Origin: Leucobacter denitrificans
Lineage (GTDB): Bacteria > Actinomycetota > Actinomycetes > Actinomycetales > Microbacteriaceae
Length of the DNA stretch: 64,000 nt
Assembly (NCBI RefSeq): GCF_014396385.1
Contig: NZ_CP060716.1
Span: forward strand, 682,001-746,000
Reading direction: 5' to 3'
Below the pieces are notes generated by a model. The model was given only the letters and a program-made list of their open reading frames with translations. It did no database searches and had not been told where the DNA came from. Position numbers and translations under genes: made by a program. This document shows positions 51,663-62,086 of this stretch, piece by piece (within the stretch, counting starts at the first letter, position 1; every line of letters begins with the position of its first letter).

Positions 51663-52067
51663 ATGGCATACGAAGTTTCAAAGACCGAAGAAGAATGGCG
51701 CGCCGAGCTCGGTGAGGAAAAGTATGCGGTACTTCGCCAAGCCGGCACTGAACGTGCATGGACTGGCGAGCTGCTCGACGAAGAGCGCGCCGGGCTCTAC
51801 ACCTGCGCCGCGTGTGGCAACGAGCTCTTCAAGAGCGGCACAAAGTTCGACTCGAACTGCGGCTGGCCAAGTTTCTACGAGTCGGTGCGCGACGACGCGG
51901 TTGAGCTGCTCGAAGACAACTCGCTCGGCATCACTCGCACCGAGGTGCGCTGCGCGAAGTGCGGCGGCCACCTGGGCCACGTCTTCCCCGACGGATTCGG
52001 CACGCCGACCGGCAACCGCTACTGCATGAACTCGCTCTCGCTCGAGTTCAAGCCCGAAGAGGACTAG
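51663..52067 (+). CDS. msrB: Peptide-methionine (R)-S-oxide reductase MsrB
   Basis: 134 residues. Zinc cysteines are in CAACGNELF and RCAKCGGHLGHVF, and the catalytic Cys is in NRYCMNSLSLEF near the end. GTKFDSNCGWPSFYESV and GHLGHVFPDGFGTPTGNRYC are the usual substrate-binding segments; the CGWPSF Cys is a possible resolving residue. The enzyme reduces methionine-R-sulfoxide in proteins. A short AGTTGAGG leader precedes the ATG. Confidence 0.96.
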   Translation: MAYEVSKTEEEWRAELGEEKYAVLRQAGTERAWTGELLDEERAGLYTCAACGNELFKSGTKFDSNCGWPSFYESVRDDAVELLEDNSLGITRTEVRCAKCGGHLGHVFPDGFGTPTGNRYCMNSLSLEFKPEED

Positions 52068-52150
52068 TGCGTCGCGGCTAGTCGCCGCACTCTGGCGCAT
52101 TCGGGCCGGAGGCATGCCCGCCTCGCAGTGCCCGAACTACACTGGATCGC

Positions 52151-52603
52151 ATGACCCGTCTGCTCGTTGTTCACCACTCACCTACCCCAGCGGTGCAGAG
52201 CATCGCCGATGCGGTACTCGCTGGCACCAACCACGAGGCAATCGAGGGCGTCGAGATTGTCGAACGCCAGGCACTTGAGGCCACCGTCGATGATGTACTC
52301 TCGGCAGACGGGTACCTGCTCGGCACTACGGCGAACTTCGGTTACATCTCGGGTGCGCTCAAGCACTTTTTCGATACGACGTTCAATGCGACGCACGAGG
52401 TCACTGCAAAGCGTCCGTTTTCATACTGGATCCACGGCGGCTACGACACCACCGGCGCCGAAAACGCGATCAAGTCGATCACCACCGGATACGGGTGGAG
52501 CCTGGTTGCCGATCCACTCGTATTCACCGGGGAAGTCGACGACGCACACCTTGAGCGAGCGACCGAGCTTGGCGCCTCGGTCGCCGCATTGCTCATGGAG
52601 TAA
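52151..52603 (+). CDS. Flavodoxin-like NAD(P)H-dependent oxidoreductase
   Basis: 150 residues with a flavodoxin fold start: LLVVHHSPTPAVQSIADAVLAGTNHEAIEGVEIVER. The second landmark is LSADGYLLGTTANFGYISGALKHFFDTTFN near residue 58-85, the FMN isoalloxazine loop. It ends after HGGYDTTGAENAIKSITTGYGW. This is the short WrbA/flavodoxin-like group. Partner and substrate unknown. Converges on the succinate-semialdehyde dehydrogenase gene across a hairpin. Confidence 0.88.
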   Translation: MTRLLVVHHSPTPAVQSIADAVLAGTNHEAIEGVEIVERQALEATVDDVLSADGYLLGTTANFGYISGALKHFFDTTFNATHEVTAKRPFSYWIHGGYDTTGAENAIKSITTGYGWSLVADPLVFTGEVDDAHLERATELGASVAALLME

Positions 52604-52614
52604 GGGGTACGGCA

Positions 52615-52646
52615 AAGGCCCAGAGCGCTTTCGCACCCTGGGCCTT
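52615..52646. terminator. Bidirectional hairpin terminator
   Basis: AAGGCCCAG (52615-52623) pairs perfectly with CTGGGCCTT (52638-52646), stem 9, loop 14. It lies between the convergent stops of the flavodoxin-like gene (52603) and the aldehyde dehydrogenase gene (52668). No long T-run; it is best read as a weak terminator on both strands. Confidence 0.65.
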
Positions 52647-52667
52647 CACTCGTGTGGATCACGGCAG

Positions 52668-54044
52668 TTACTTGGCGACGAAGTAGAGTCGCTTGTTCGC
52701 GAACTCGCCAATCCCGACAGGACCCATCTCGCGGCCAAAGCCCGAACGCTTTACGCCACCAAACGGCATCTCAGCAGCCTCAGCAGCAATCGTGTTCACA
52801 TGCGCCATGCCGACCTCAAGCTTCGACGCGACACGAGCCGCGCGAGCCTCATCTGTGGAGAACACTGATCCACCAAGACCGAGCGCGCAATCGTTCGCGA
52901 GTTCAAGTGCCTCTTCGTCACTCGACACGCGGTACACGGTCGCAACCGGGCCGAACATCTCTTCGCGGTACGACTGCGACTCGCGCGGCACATCGACGAG
53001 CACGGTCGGCGAGTAGTACGCACCAGGGCCGTCGGACAGCACACCGCCCGCGAGCACGCGCGCCCCCTCGGCGACCGCCTGCTTCACCTGCGCATCAACG
53101 GTCTCAGCGGCAGCACGGGTCGACATCGGCGCGTACTCCCCCTCACCAATGTTCAGCTGATCGCCGGGCTTGAGCCCATCAGCGAGCTTCACGAGCTCTG
53201 CGACGAACTCGTCGTAAATGTCATCCATCACGATGAGGCGCTTGTTCGAGTTGCACACCTGACCGACGTTGTACGTGCGGAAATCCCAAGCGGTCTTCGC
53301 AACCTCAGCCACATTGTCGGAATCGAGCACCACCATCGGGTCGATACCACCGAGCTCGAGCACGCACTTCTTCAGGTGCGTGCCCGCCTGCGCACCGATG
53401 ATCGCGCCTGCGCGCTCGGAACCGGTGAGCGAGACGCCCTGCACGCGCGGATCGGCGATCATTGTCGCGATCTGATCGTGCGAGGTGAATAGCGCCTGGT
53501 AACCGCCCACGGGTACGCCGGCCTGCTCCATAATCTCCTGGATGACGAGGTTCGAGCGGGCGCAGATGTCTGCGTGCTTCAAGAGGATCGTGTTGCCGAG
53601 CACGAGGTTCGGCGCTGCGAAACGCGCGACCTGGTAGTACGGGAAGTTCCACGGCATGACGCCGAGCAGCACCCCCACGGGCAGGTGCTCGATGACTGCC
53701 TTGCCCGGGATCGTCGACGGGATCTCGTAATCAGTGATGAGGCCCGGGCCGTACACGGCGTAGTACTCGATGATGTCGGTTGCGAAATCCACTTCGTCGA
53801 GGCTCTCAGCGATGGTCTTGCCCATCTCGAGCGCAATAATCTCGGCGAGTTCCTCACGGCGCTCCGCGAAGATCTCAGCGACTCGCTTCACGACCTCGGC
53901 GCGCTCCTGCACGCTCCGCTCACGCCACTCGCGGTACACCGCATCCGCGGCCGCAAGTTGCTCCTCGACACGCTCATCGGTCGCCGACTCGAAAGTTTCT
54001 ACAATCTCGCCTGTGGCCGGGTTTTGAACGCGATACTTCGCCAT
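52668..54044 (-). CDS. NAD(P)-dependent aldehyde dehydrogenase (succinate-semialdehyde type)
   Basis: 458 residues. Landmarks: MPWNFPYYQVARFAAPNLVLGNTILLKHADICARS near residue 130-165, VSLTGSERAGAIIGAQAG near 210, the general-base Glu in CVLELGGIDPMVVLD near 235, and the catalytic Cys in VGQVCNSNKRLIV near 265. The end motif MPFGGVKRSGFGREMGPVGIGEFANKRL is the usual ALDH close. N-x-x-S-x-KR-x-I-V with EQLAAADAVYREWRERS at the start suggests the succinate-semialdehyde subgroup. Product: succinate from the semialdehyde in GABA breakdown. No gabT gene is adjacent. Confidence 0.92.
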   Translation of the reverse strand: MAKYRVQNPATGEIVETFESATDERVEEQLAAADAVYREWRERSVQERAEVVKRVAEIFAERREELAEIIALEMGKTIAESLDEVDFATDIIEYYAVYGPGLITDYEIPSTIPGKAVIEHLPVGVLLGVMPWNFPYYQVARFAAPNLVLGNTILLKHADICARSNLVIQEIMEQAGVPVGGYQALFTSHDQIATMIADPRVQGVSLTGSERAGAIIGAQAGTHLKKCVLELGGIDPMVVLDSDNVAEVAKTAWDFRTYNVGQVCNSNKRLIVMDDIYDEFVAELVKLADGLKPGDQLNIGEGEYAPMSTRAAAETVDAQVKQAVAEGARVLAGGVLSDGPGAYYSPTVLVDVPRESQSYREEMFGPVATVYRVSSDEEALELANDCALGLGGSVFSTDEARAARVASKLEVGMAHVNTIAAEAAEMPFGGVKRSGFGREMGPVGIGEFANKRLYFVAK

Positions 54045-54349
54045 GTTTCACCTTTTCTAATGAGAGAAATACTCCGCCTCTCACCGTACCAATACGGCCT
54101 GATCATGTCGATCGGTAGAACGACCTAGCGGAGCGTCATTCAGGCTTCGGTTGCGCTAACGGTGGCACCGGTGGACGCTATTTCAACTTTAGATTGCTTA
54201 AAGTAGAAATAGCTGATGGATCCTCTCACATAGAAGAGACGAAGTGGATCCACGAGGCTTGAAAACTAACTTCTAGAGCGTTAGCTTCCAAGCATTATTT
54301 CCCTCTCGCAATTCCCCGGCTCAACCACCACAGGCGAATCTACAAACAC
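54045..54349. other. Gene-free, AT-richer stretch
   Basis: About 300 bases between the aldehyde dehydrogenase start and the tRNA-Gln terminator. No convincing gene. The sequence is noticeably poorer in GC. It should contain the promoter of the dehydrogenase gene near its left end. I saw no strong promoter pair, mobile-element end or repeat. Confidence 0.5.
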
Positions 54350-54373
54350 AAAAACCCCGGCAGAACCGGGGTC
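54350..54373 (-). terminator. Intrinsic terminator of tRNA-Gln
   Basis: On the minus strand a stem CCCCGG/CCGGGG with flanking A-T pair (54354-54360 with 54366-54372) and a 5-base loop is followed by TTTTT (54354-54350). It lies 18 bp after the tRNA 3' end, as expected for a rho-independent terminator. Confidence 0.8.
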
Positions 54374-54390
54374 TTAAAGTGTTCAAAACT

Positions 54391-54465
54391 TGGCTGGGAT
54401 ACCAGGACTCGAACCTAGAATGACGGTACCAGAAACCGTAGTGTTGCCAATTACACCATATCCCA
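54391..54465 (-). tRNA. tRNA-Gln, anticodon CTG
   Basis: On the minus strand the cloverleaf can be folded fully. The acceptor stem is TGGGATA with TATCCCA and discriminator G. The D arm begins TGGTGTAATTGGCAAC. The anticodon stem ACGGT/ACCGT encloses loop TTCTGGT (anticodon CTG). The T arm is CTAGG-TTCGAGT-CCTGG with one T-G pair. The 3' CCA is encoded (54391-54393). The A-C/AATTGGCAAC pattern and weak U-G first pair are characteristic of tRNA-Gln. Confidence 0.95.
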
Positions 54466-54599
54466 AAGGGTGATTCTGCAACCGTTTCCGGCGCAGCACC
54501 AAGAGATAACTTTACCGTGAAACGGCCCGGAACTCAAAACGACACCTTCCTTTTTCAAGGAACCGGCGTACGGTGGAAGGTAACCCTAGGAGGTGCATC

Positions 54600-54905
54600 A
54601 TGAAACACGCAACATCCAAGAAGACTGGATCCGAGAAGGCTGCCGCGGAGACGACCCCAGCGGCAAAGAAGCCCTATCTTGAGCCCGGGCATGCTGCGAG
54701 CATGCGAGATGCCGGGAACGGGCAGGGAACATACCGCAGGTGGTCGGGTGGCAAGACCATCGATCATCCAGTGATGGACGGCGCAACGCAAAGCTGGAAG
54801 GCCGACCACGACTCGGAGAACCCGTGGCGCGGGCTCACAGACCCAGGTCTGATCGTGCACCCGGCGTGGAAGCGCCGCGAGAAGCGGAACTGGTTCTGGA
54901 GGTAG
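54600..54905 (+). CDS. Small basic hypothetical protein
   Basis: 101 residues from ATG 54600. AGGAGG (54588-54593), 6 nt upstream, decides this start. The N-terminus is Lys/Ala/Thr-rich (KHATSKKTGSEKAAAETTPAAKK). The remainder has several Trp and Arg (RRWSGGKTIDHPVMDGATQSWKADHD, NPWRGLTDPGLIVHPAWKRREKRNWFWR). No hydrophobic span. I do not recognise the family, though short Trp-rich tails of this kind recur in Microbacteriaceae. Converges on the damaged deoA. Confidence 0.75.
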   Translation: MKHATSKKTGSEKAAAETTPAAKKPYLEPGHAASMRDAGNGQGTYRRWSGGKTIDHPVMDGATQSWKADHDSENPWRGLTDPGLIVHPAWKRREKRNWFWR

Positions 54906-54920
54906 TTCCGCAGACGCCAG

Positions 54921-56223
54921 CTAGGCAGTGATCCGCTCGCGCACGAGCGGGCCTGGTTGGTGTGCGCCTTGCTGCGCCTCCGCGTCGATCTCCCACGCCC
55001 CTCGATCGCCTCGAGCGCGCGTGGGAAGCGCGCCGCATCGTCTGCCGACAATGTGAAGAGCGGCTGACCGGCGGTCACAACATCACCCGGCTTCGCGTGA
55101 AGGTCGATACCCGCTGCGAAGATCACCGGATCCACCGCACGAGCACGCCCCGCACCGAGTCGCCACGCACCGATACCGAACGGCAGCGCCTCAAGCCGAG
55201 AAACAACACCCGACACCGGCGCGGTCACCACGTGGGTTTCGCGCGCGACCGGCAGGGCCGCATCGGGGTCGCCGTCTTGTGCGCGGATCATCTTGCGCCA
55301 CGCATCCATCGCCTGCCCGTTATCGAGCGCACCTGCCACGTCAGCGTCTCCGAGCCCGACAAGCGCAAGCATCTCCTGCGCGAGCGCGATGGTGAGTTCG
55401 CGCACATCGGCTGGACCCCCGCCAGCAAGAATCTCGACCGACTCTCGCACCTCATTGGCATTGCCGATCGCGAGTCCGAGCGGCACATTCATGTCAGTGA
55501 GCAACGCCGATGTGTTCACCCCGGAGTCGGTGCCGAGCGCCACCATCGTCTCGGCGAGCTCTTTCGCCATTGCGTAGTCCTGCATGAACGCGCCCGAGCC
55601 GAACTTCACGTCGAGCACGAGCGCACCCGTACCCTCGGCGATCTTCTTCGACATGATGCTCGAGGCGATGAGCGGAATGCAGTCAACCGTGCCCGTCACG
55701 TCGCGCAGCGCATACAGCTTCTTGTCTGCGGGGCGAGGCCCGATCCAGCAGCGCAAATGACCGCGCCCACCTCGCCGTCGAGCTGCGCGAACATCTCTTC
55801 GTTCGAGAGCGCTGCGCGCCACCCCGGAATCGATTCGAGTTTGTCGAGCGTGCCACCCGTGTGCCCGAGCCCGCGGCCCGACAGCTGCGGCACGGCAACA
55901 CCAAATGAGGCGACGAGCGGCGCGAGCGGCAGGGTGATCTTGTCGCCGACTCCCCCTGTCGAGTGCTTATCGACCGTCGGCTTCGAGAGCCCGTCGAAAC
56001 TCATGCGCTCGCCAGACTCGATCATCGCGTCGGTCATCACGCGAATCTCGTCGCGCCCCATGCCGCGCTGAAACACCGCCATCGCAAACGACGCCATCTG
56101 CGCGTCAGAGACATACCCCCGCGTGTAGGCGTCGATCATCCAGCGCAGTGCGGGCTCTGACACCTCGCCGCCGTCGCGCTTCGAGCGGATCACGTCAACA
56201 GCATCAAACGGTTCGACACTCAC
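54921..56223 (-). pseudogene. deoA: Thymidine/pyrimidine-nucleoside phosphorylase with two 1-base frameshifts
   Basis: From ATG 56223 the frame reads a good DeoA start (VDVIRSKRDGGEVSEPALRWMIDAYTRGYVSDAQMASFAMAVF, KHSTGGVGDK near residue 85) until CAAGSGLAP. One base is missing in a G-run (55730-55733 on +, four G where five restore the frame), after which ADKKLYALRDVTGTVD continues. Near the end, ALEAIEG is followed by a second missing base in a C-run (54998-55001), after which AWEIDAEAQQGAH runs to a TAG at 54921-54923. Adding both bases gives 1305 nt, 434 residues, the normal length. Either sequencing errors or a recent pseudogene. It would cleave thymidine or uridine to base and (deoxy)ribose 1-phosphate. 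Confidence 0.88.
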
Positions 56224-56242
56224 GGGAAAGTCCTTTCAAAAG

Positions 56243-56644
56243 TTAAGAAACGATGCGGTCGATATCGCGCGGACCGAACGCGTCGGGCAGTACCTCGTCG
56301 ATTGTGCGGATCCCTGACACCGTTTCAAGCAGCATGCCCTCTGCAGAGTGCTCGAACAACAACTGGCGGCACCTGCCACACGGCATGATCGTTTCACCGT
56401 CGCGGTTTACACACACGAACGCGACGAGCTTACCGCCACCACCCATGTGCAGATCCCCCACCATCGTGCACTCGGCGCATAGCGTCACGCCGTACGAAGC
56501 GTTTTCGATGTTGCAGCCCGAGACTATGCGCCCATCCTCGGTGAGTGCGGCCGCACCCACCTGGTATTTCGAATACGGCACGTACGCGTGCTCGAGTGCC
56601 GCGACGGCGGCCTCGCGAATCGCGGCCCAATCGATGTCTGCCAC
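56243..56644 (-). CDS. cdd: Cytidine deaminase
   Basis: 133 residues. Zinc and catalytic motifs are intact: ENASYGVTLCAECTMVG (C-A-E, near residue 53) and MPCGRCRQLL (P-C-x-x-C, near 92), with YVPYSKYQVGAAALTEDGRIVSGCNIE at the start. It deaminates cytidine and deoxycytidine to uridine and deoxyuridine in the cytoplasm. It follows the permease gene with an 8-bp gap and precedes deoA, so it belongs to the nucleoside uptake operon. Confidence 0.95.
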   Translation of the reverse strand: MADIDWAAIREAAVAALEHAYVPYSKYQVGAAALTEDGRIVSGCNIENASYGVTLCAECTMVGDLHMGGGGKLVAFVCVNRDGETIMPCGRCRQLLFEHSAEGMLLETVSGIRTIDEVLPDAFGPRDIDRIVS

Positions 56645-56652
56645 TTACACCC

Positions 56653-57989
56653 CTAAGACTTGATATACGGTTTGCCAGAAGCCGCGGGGCCGCGCGACCG
56701 ACCAACGAGGCCTGCGACCGCAAAGATCGTGACAACGTACGGCAGCATGAGCATGAACTGGCTCGGCACCGGCGAACCGATGACCGACAGCACGCCCTGC
56801 AGGTTCGACGCGAAGCCGAACAGCAGCGCGGCGAGCGTCGCCTTAATCGGATCCCACTTACCGAAGATGACCGCGGCAAGCGCGATGAAGCCAGCACCGG
56901 CCGTCATCTCGCGGTTGAACGAAGGCACTGAGGCAAGCGTGTAAAACGCGCCGCCCATGCCCGCGATTGCTCCGGCGAGCATGAGGTTAAGGTATCTGGT
57001 GCGCGCCACCTTGATGCCGACGGTGTCTGCCGCCTGCGGATGCTCGCCCACCGCGCGAAGCCTCAGGCCCCAGCGCGTGCGATACATGGCGAACCACACG
57101 AGGAACACCACGACGTACATAATGTAGACGATGATGGTCTGCCTGAAGAACACCGGCCCGATGACGGGAATCTCGCTGAGCCCTGGGATCGCGAACGCCT
57201 TGAACGGCTGCGGCGAGTTGAGCAGTGCCGAGTTGGGTGCGAGCACCTTCGAGAACAGGAACGTGGTGACGCCGACGACGAGCACGTTCAGCACGACACC
57301 GACGATGACCTGGTCGACGAAGTAGGAGATCGCGAAGACGCCCAGCACGAGCGACACGAGCACTGCCGCAACCATCGCGGCTACGATTCCGGCGGTGCCA
57401 GCGATCGCGACGGCAGCAGCGTCAGAGATCGACGCGTTCTTGAGTGCGCCGTTGAACACGACTGAAGCAACGACAGCTGCCGAGAAGGCTCCAGCCAGCA
57501 GCTGGGCCTCGATCGCGATATTCACGACACCAACGCGCTCACCGATCACACCGCCGAGGGCGCCGAACACGAGCGGGGTTGCGAGCGCGAGTGCGCCGCC
57601 CAGCAACCCGATCATCGGAAGCGTGGCGCCCGCTGCGGCCCAAGCGAGAAACCCGACGAGCAGCACGAAGACGTACACGCTCGTGAGCCATAGCGGTGTG
57701 CGCTTGCCCTGCTGGGTGCGCAGCGCCGAGTAGCCCGCACAGAGCACGAGCAGCACCGCTGCGATCCACGCAGTCGTTGTCGCGGGCAACGCGACGTCGG
57801 GCACCGAAGTGAGTTCATGACCACCGCTCAATCTGAACGTGGTGACGCCCTCGCGCGGGGCGAGCAGCGGGAGCAGGGTGAAGAGAATCGCGAAGATGCC
57901 GAAGATGACCGGCGCCTTCCATGAGGTTACGGAGACGCGTCGGAGTTGCTCGCTGAGCGGCTGGTCTGCGGCCGCGGTCGTGGTGGTGC

Positions 57990-57993
<4 letters not shown>
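56653..57993 (-). CDS. Nucleoside-type ABC transporter permease 2
   Basis: 446 residues with a charged, variable N-terminal ~130 residues containing two or three spans, then the BPD_transp_2 core of about eight spans: LGGVIGERVGVVNIAIEAQLLAGAF near residue 145, and RTRWGLRLRAVGEHPQAADTVGIKVARTRYLNLMLAGAIAGMGGAFYTLASVPSFNREMTAGAGFIALAAVIFGKWDP. The E-G-Q/GIKV pattern is typical of permeases partnering BMP-family lipoproteins (Nup/Yuf type). ATGA overlap with permease 1. Confidence 0.92.
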
Positions 57994-59221
<1,228 letters not shown>

Positions 59222-59225
<4 letters not shown>

Positions 59226-60721
59226 GCCTGTGCTCCTGCCATCATCAAGCCGAGGCGGTCACGCGGTGTGTCTCCGGGCACAATTCCCACGACCTTTCCG
59301 CGATACATCACCATGATTCGATCTGCGAGTGCCGTCACCTCATCAAGCTCTGTAGAAATCACGATGACCGGCACCCCCGAGTCTCGAGTTTCGACAATGC
59401 GCTGGTGAATGAATTCGATCGAGCCGACATCGACACCGCGTGTGGGCTGCGCCGCGACAAACAGTTCGAGATCTCGGCTGAGCTCGCGCGCAATCACCAC
59501 CTTCTGCTGGTTGCCGCCCGACAGGCTGCCCGCGGGCTGCGTTGGGCCCTGCGTGCGAATATCAAACTCTTGGATCTTCTCGGTCGCAAACTCGGTGAGC
59601 GTGCCGAGCTGCAGCGTTGCAGACTTCACAAACGGTTCGCCGTGTGAACGATCGAGCATCATGTTCTCGGCCACCGTGAACTCTTTCACGAGGCCGTCGA
59701 CGCTGCGGTCTTCAGGCACAAACCCCACGCCCTCGTCGAGAATGTCGCGCACAGAACGGCCCAGCAACTCTTTGCCGCCGAGCTTTACGCTGCCTCGCGC
59801 ACTGTCGGCAAGCCCCACGATTGCCTCGGTGAGCTCGGTTTGGCCGTTGCCTTGCACGCCCGCAATCGCGAGCACCTCGCCGCGCTTAACGTCAAAGCTC
59901 ACGTCATCGACGAGCACAATGCCCGAAGCGTCGGTCACGGTCAGGCCCTCCACCTGCAGCGCGACGTCGCCGAGTTTCGGCGCGTCTTTCTGCACTGTGA
60001 GTTCGACCGGGCGCCCCACCATCAGCGACGCCAGCTCGGCGTTGCTTGCGGTTGGAGCCGCTTCGCCCACGACTTTGCCCAGGCGGATCACCGTAATGCG
60101 ATCCGCCACCTCACGCACCTCGCGCAATTTGTGCGTAATGAACACAATCGACGTGCCCTCATCGCGAAGCTGGCGCATCGTCGCCATGAGTTCGTCGGTT
60201 TCTTGCGGGGTGAGCACGGCGGTCGGCTCGTCGAACACCAGAATCTTCGCGTCGCGCGAGAGCGCCTTGATGATCTCAACTCGCTGCTGCACGCCCACGG
60301 GAAGGTTCTCGACGAGCGCGTCGGGATCCACATGGAACCCAAACCGGTCTGAAATCTCGCGCACACGCTGCCTCGCCGCGGCAAGATCGAGGATGCCCGC
60401 GCCCTTCGTGTTCTCGTGGCCAAGCATGACGTTCTCGGCGACCGTGAACACGGGAATAAGCATGAAGTGCTGGTGCACCATGCCGACTCCCGCAGCCATT
60501 GCGTCACCGGGGCCGTCAAAGTGCTGCACCTCACCATCAAGGAGAATCTCGCCCTCGTCTGCACGGTACAGTCCGTACAGCACATTCATGAGGGTCGATT
60601 TACCAGCGCCGTTTTCGCCCAGCAGAGAGTGGATCTCCCCCTCGTTCACAACGAGATCAATATGATCATTCGCGGTAAAGGCACCAAACCTCTTTGTGAT
60701 GCCTCGAAGTTCAAGCTTCAT
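59222..60721 (-). CDS. Nucleoside-type ABC transporter ATPase (two NBDs)
   Basis: 499 residues with two nucleotide-binding domains in tandem, RbsA-like. First: Walker A GENGAGKST near residue 36, Q-loop HQHFMLIPVFTVAENV, signature NLPVGVQQRVEIIKAL, Walker B ILVFDEPTAVLTP. Second: degenerate Walker A GVQGNGQTELTEAI near 290, signature SLSGGNQQKVVIARELS near 400, Walker B ELFVAAQPTRGVD. The FVPEDRSVDGLV loop is family-typical. One site is likely non-hydrolytic, as in the family. Gene follows a hairpin downstream of the lipoprotein gene. Confidence 0.93.
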
Positions 60722-60753
60722 GTGCTCGATCCTAGTGGTGAGTAGTGTCGCAC

Positions 60754-60797
60754 AAAAGGCTCGGGAGCGGCCAGCCTCTGCCAGTCACTCCCGAGCC
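60754..60797 (-). terminator. Hairpin between binding-protein and ATPase genes
   Basis: GGCTCGGGAG (60758-60767) and CTCCCGAGCC (60788-60797) form a perfect 10-bp stem with a 20-base loop, followed on the minus strand by TTTT (60757-60754). It begins 13 bp after the stop of the BMP lipoprotein gene. It resembles a partial terminator or mRNA stabiliser that would give more binding protein than ATPase and permease. Confidence 0.75.
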
Positions 60798-60809
60798 CTG
60801 TGAGATGAA

Positions 60810-61895
60810 TTAGTTCAGGTACGACGTCACAGTGACGTTGCCGTCGATGATGTCTTGCTGCAGCGCCTCAACCTCGGCGACGAGCTCAGCATCTACCTTG
60901 TCTTCGAAGTTGTGGAGCGGAGCAAGTGCCACGCCCTCGTTCTCGAGGGTGCCGACGTACGCCTCAGGATCGAACTCACCGTTCGCGCTCGACATAACTG
61001 CTTCGTAGACCGAGAGATCCATTGACTTCAGAATCGAGGTGAGCACGAAGTCCTGGGTGCTCTCATCAGTGTTGAACAGGTCAGCGTCAACGCCTACGAG
61101 CGCAACGTCGCGGTTCGACTCCTTGATAGCCTGCAGCGCCGACTGGTAGATCGGGCCACCAACTGGGAGCAGCACGTCTACATCTTGATCGAGGATGTTC
61201 TGCGCCACGGTCTTCGCGTCCTGGTTCGCTTCGAACCCGCCGGTGAATGAGCCAGTCGTGCCGTCCCAGCCAACAACCTGCACGTCAGCGTCCTTGACCT
61301 CGTTGTAGTGGTTCACTCCCTGGAGGAAGCCGTCCATAAAGATCGTGACGGTTGGGAACTCCATGCCACCGAAGGTGCCGACCTTGCCTGACTCAGAGTA
61401 GCCAGCCGAGAGGTAGCCAGCGAGGAACGCTGCCTGAGCGGTGTCATAGAGCAACGGCTTGACATTCTCTGCGTCTTTGTTGCCATCGAAGTCATTGTCA
61501 GCTGCATCGTCAACGAGAATGTAGTCGATATCGCTGTTCGCTGTCGCCGACTCGACCGTGGCAGCCGAGAGCGCGAAGCCCACCGAAACGATCGCGTTGC
61601 AGCCCTCGCTCACCATGCTCTCGAGGTTCGGAGCAAAGTCGGTCTCACCGTTCGACTCGGCCTGAGTCACCTCGACGCCGAGTTCGTCGGCAGCCTTAAC
61701 GACACCCTCATACGAGAGCTGGTTGAACGAACGATCGTCGAAGCCGCCAGCATCTGAAACGATGCAGGGTGTGAAATCGACTGCAGCTGCGTCGCCGTTC
61801 GATTCCTCCGGCGCCTGCCCACAGGCCGAAAGCCCGAGAACCAAGCCAGCAGCGGCGGTGGCGCCGAGCAGCTTCTTAGTGGTGGAGATAGTCAT
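60810..61895 (-). CDS. BMP-family nucleoside-binding lipoprotein
   Basis: 361 residues. Signal peptide TKKLLGATAAAGLVLGLSAC with lipobox GLSAC makes Cys ~25 the lipidated residue. BMP core: VSDAGGFDDRSFNQLSYEGVVKAADELGVEV near residue 50, LESMVSEGCNAIVSVGFALSAATVESA, YLSAGYSESGKVGTFGGMEFPTVTIFMDGFLQGVNHYN near 180, and DVLLPVGGPIYQSALQAIKE. GGCAT-GGGAGG-type Shine-Dalgarno lies upstream of ATG 61895. It captures nucleosides for the importer. The 191-bp gap before it should hold the operon promoter. Confidence 0.94.
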   Translation of the reverse strand: MTISTTKKLLGATAAAGLVLGLSACGQAPEESNGDAAAVDFTPCIVSDAGGFDDRSFNQLSYEGVVKAADELGVEVTQAESNGETDFAPNLESMVSEGCNAIVSVGFALSAATVESATANSDIDYILVDDAADNDFDGNKDAENVKPLLYDTAQAAFLAGYLSAGYSESGKVGTFGGMEFPTVTIFMDGFLQGVNHYNEVKDADVQVVGWDGTTGSFTGGFEANQDAKTVAQNILDQDVDVLLPVGGPIYQSALQAIKESNRDVALVGVDADLFNTDESTQDFVLTSILKSMDLSVYEAVMSSANGEFDPEAYVGTLENEGVALAPLHNFEDKVDAELVAEVEALQQDIIDGNVTVTSYLN

Positions 61896-62086
61896 TCATG
61901 CCTCCCAGAATGAGTGCTCACGACAGCCGTGGGCAGTTCTTACTCAATGATAAGTTCTACCCCACCAAGGCTGGGTTGGCACACCGGTAGTAGAAATGGT
62001 TGTGATTCTGATATGAAACTGTTTGCGAACAGGGGTTTGCTTGGTGAAATCCGCTAGATCGTTGGTGGATTCCTCCATCCCATTCG

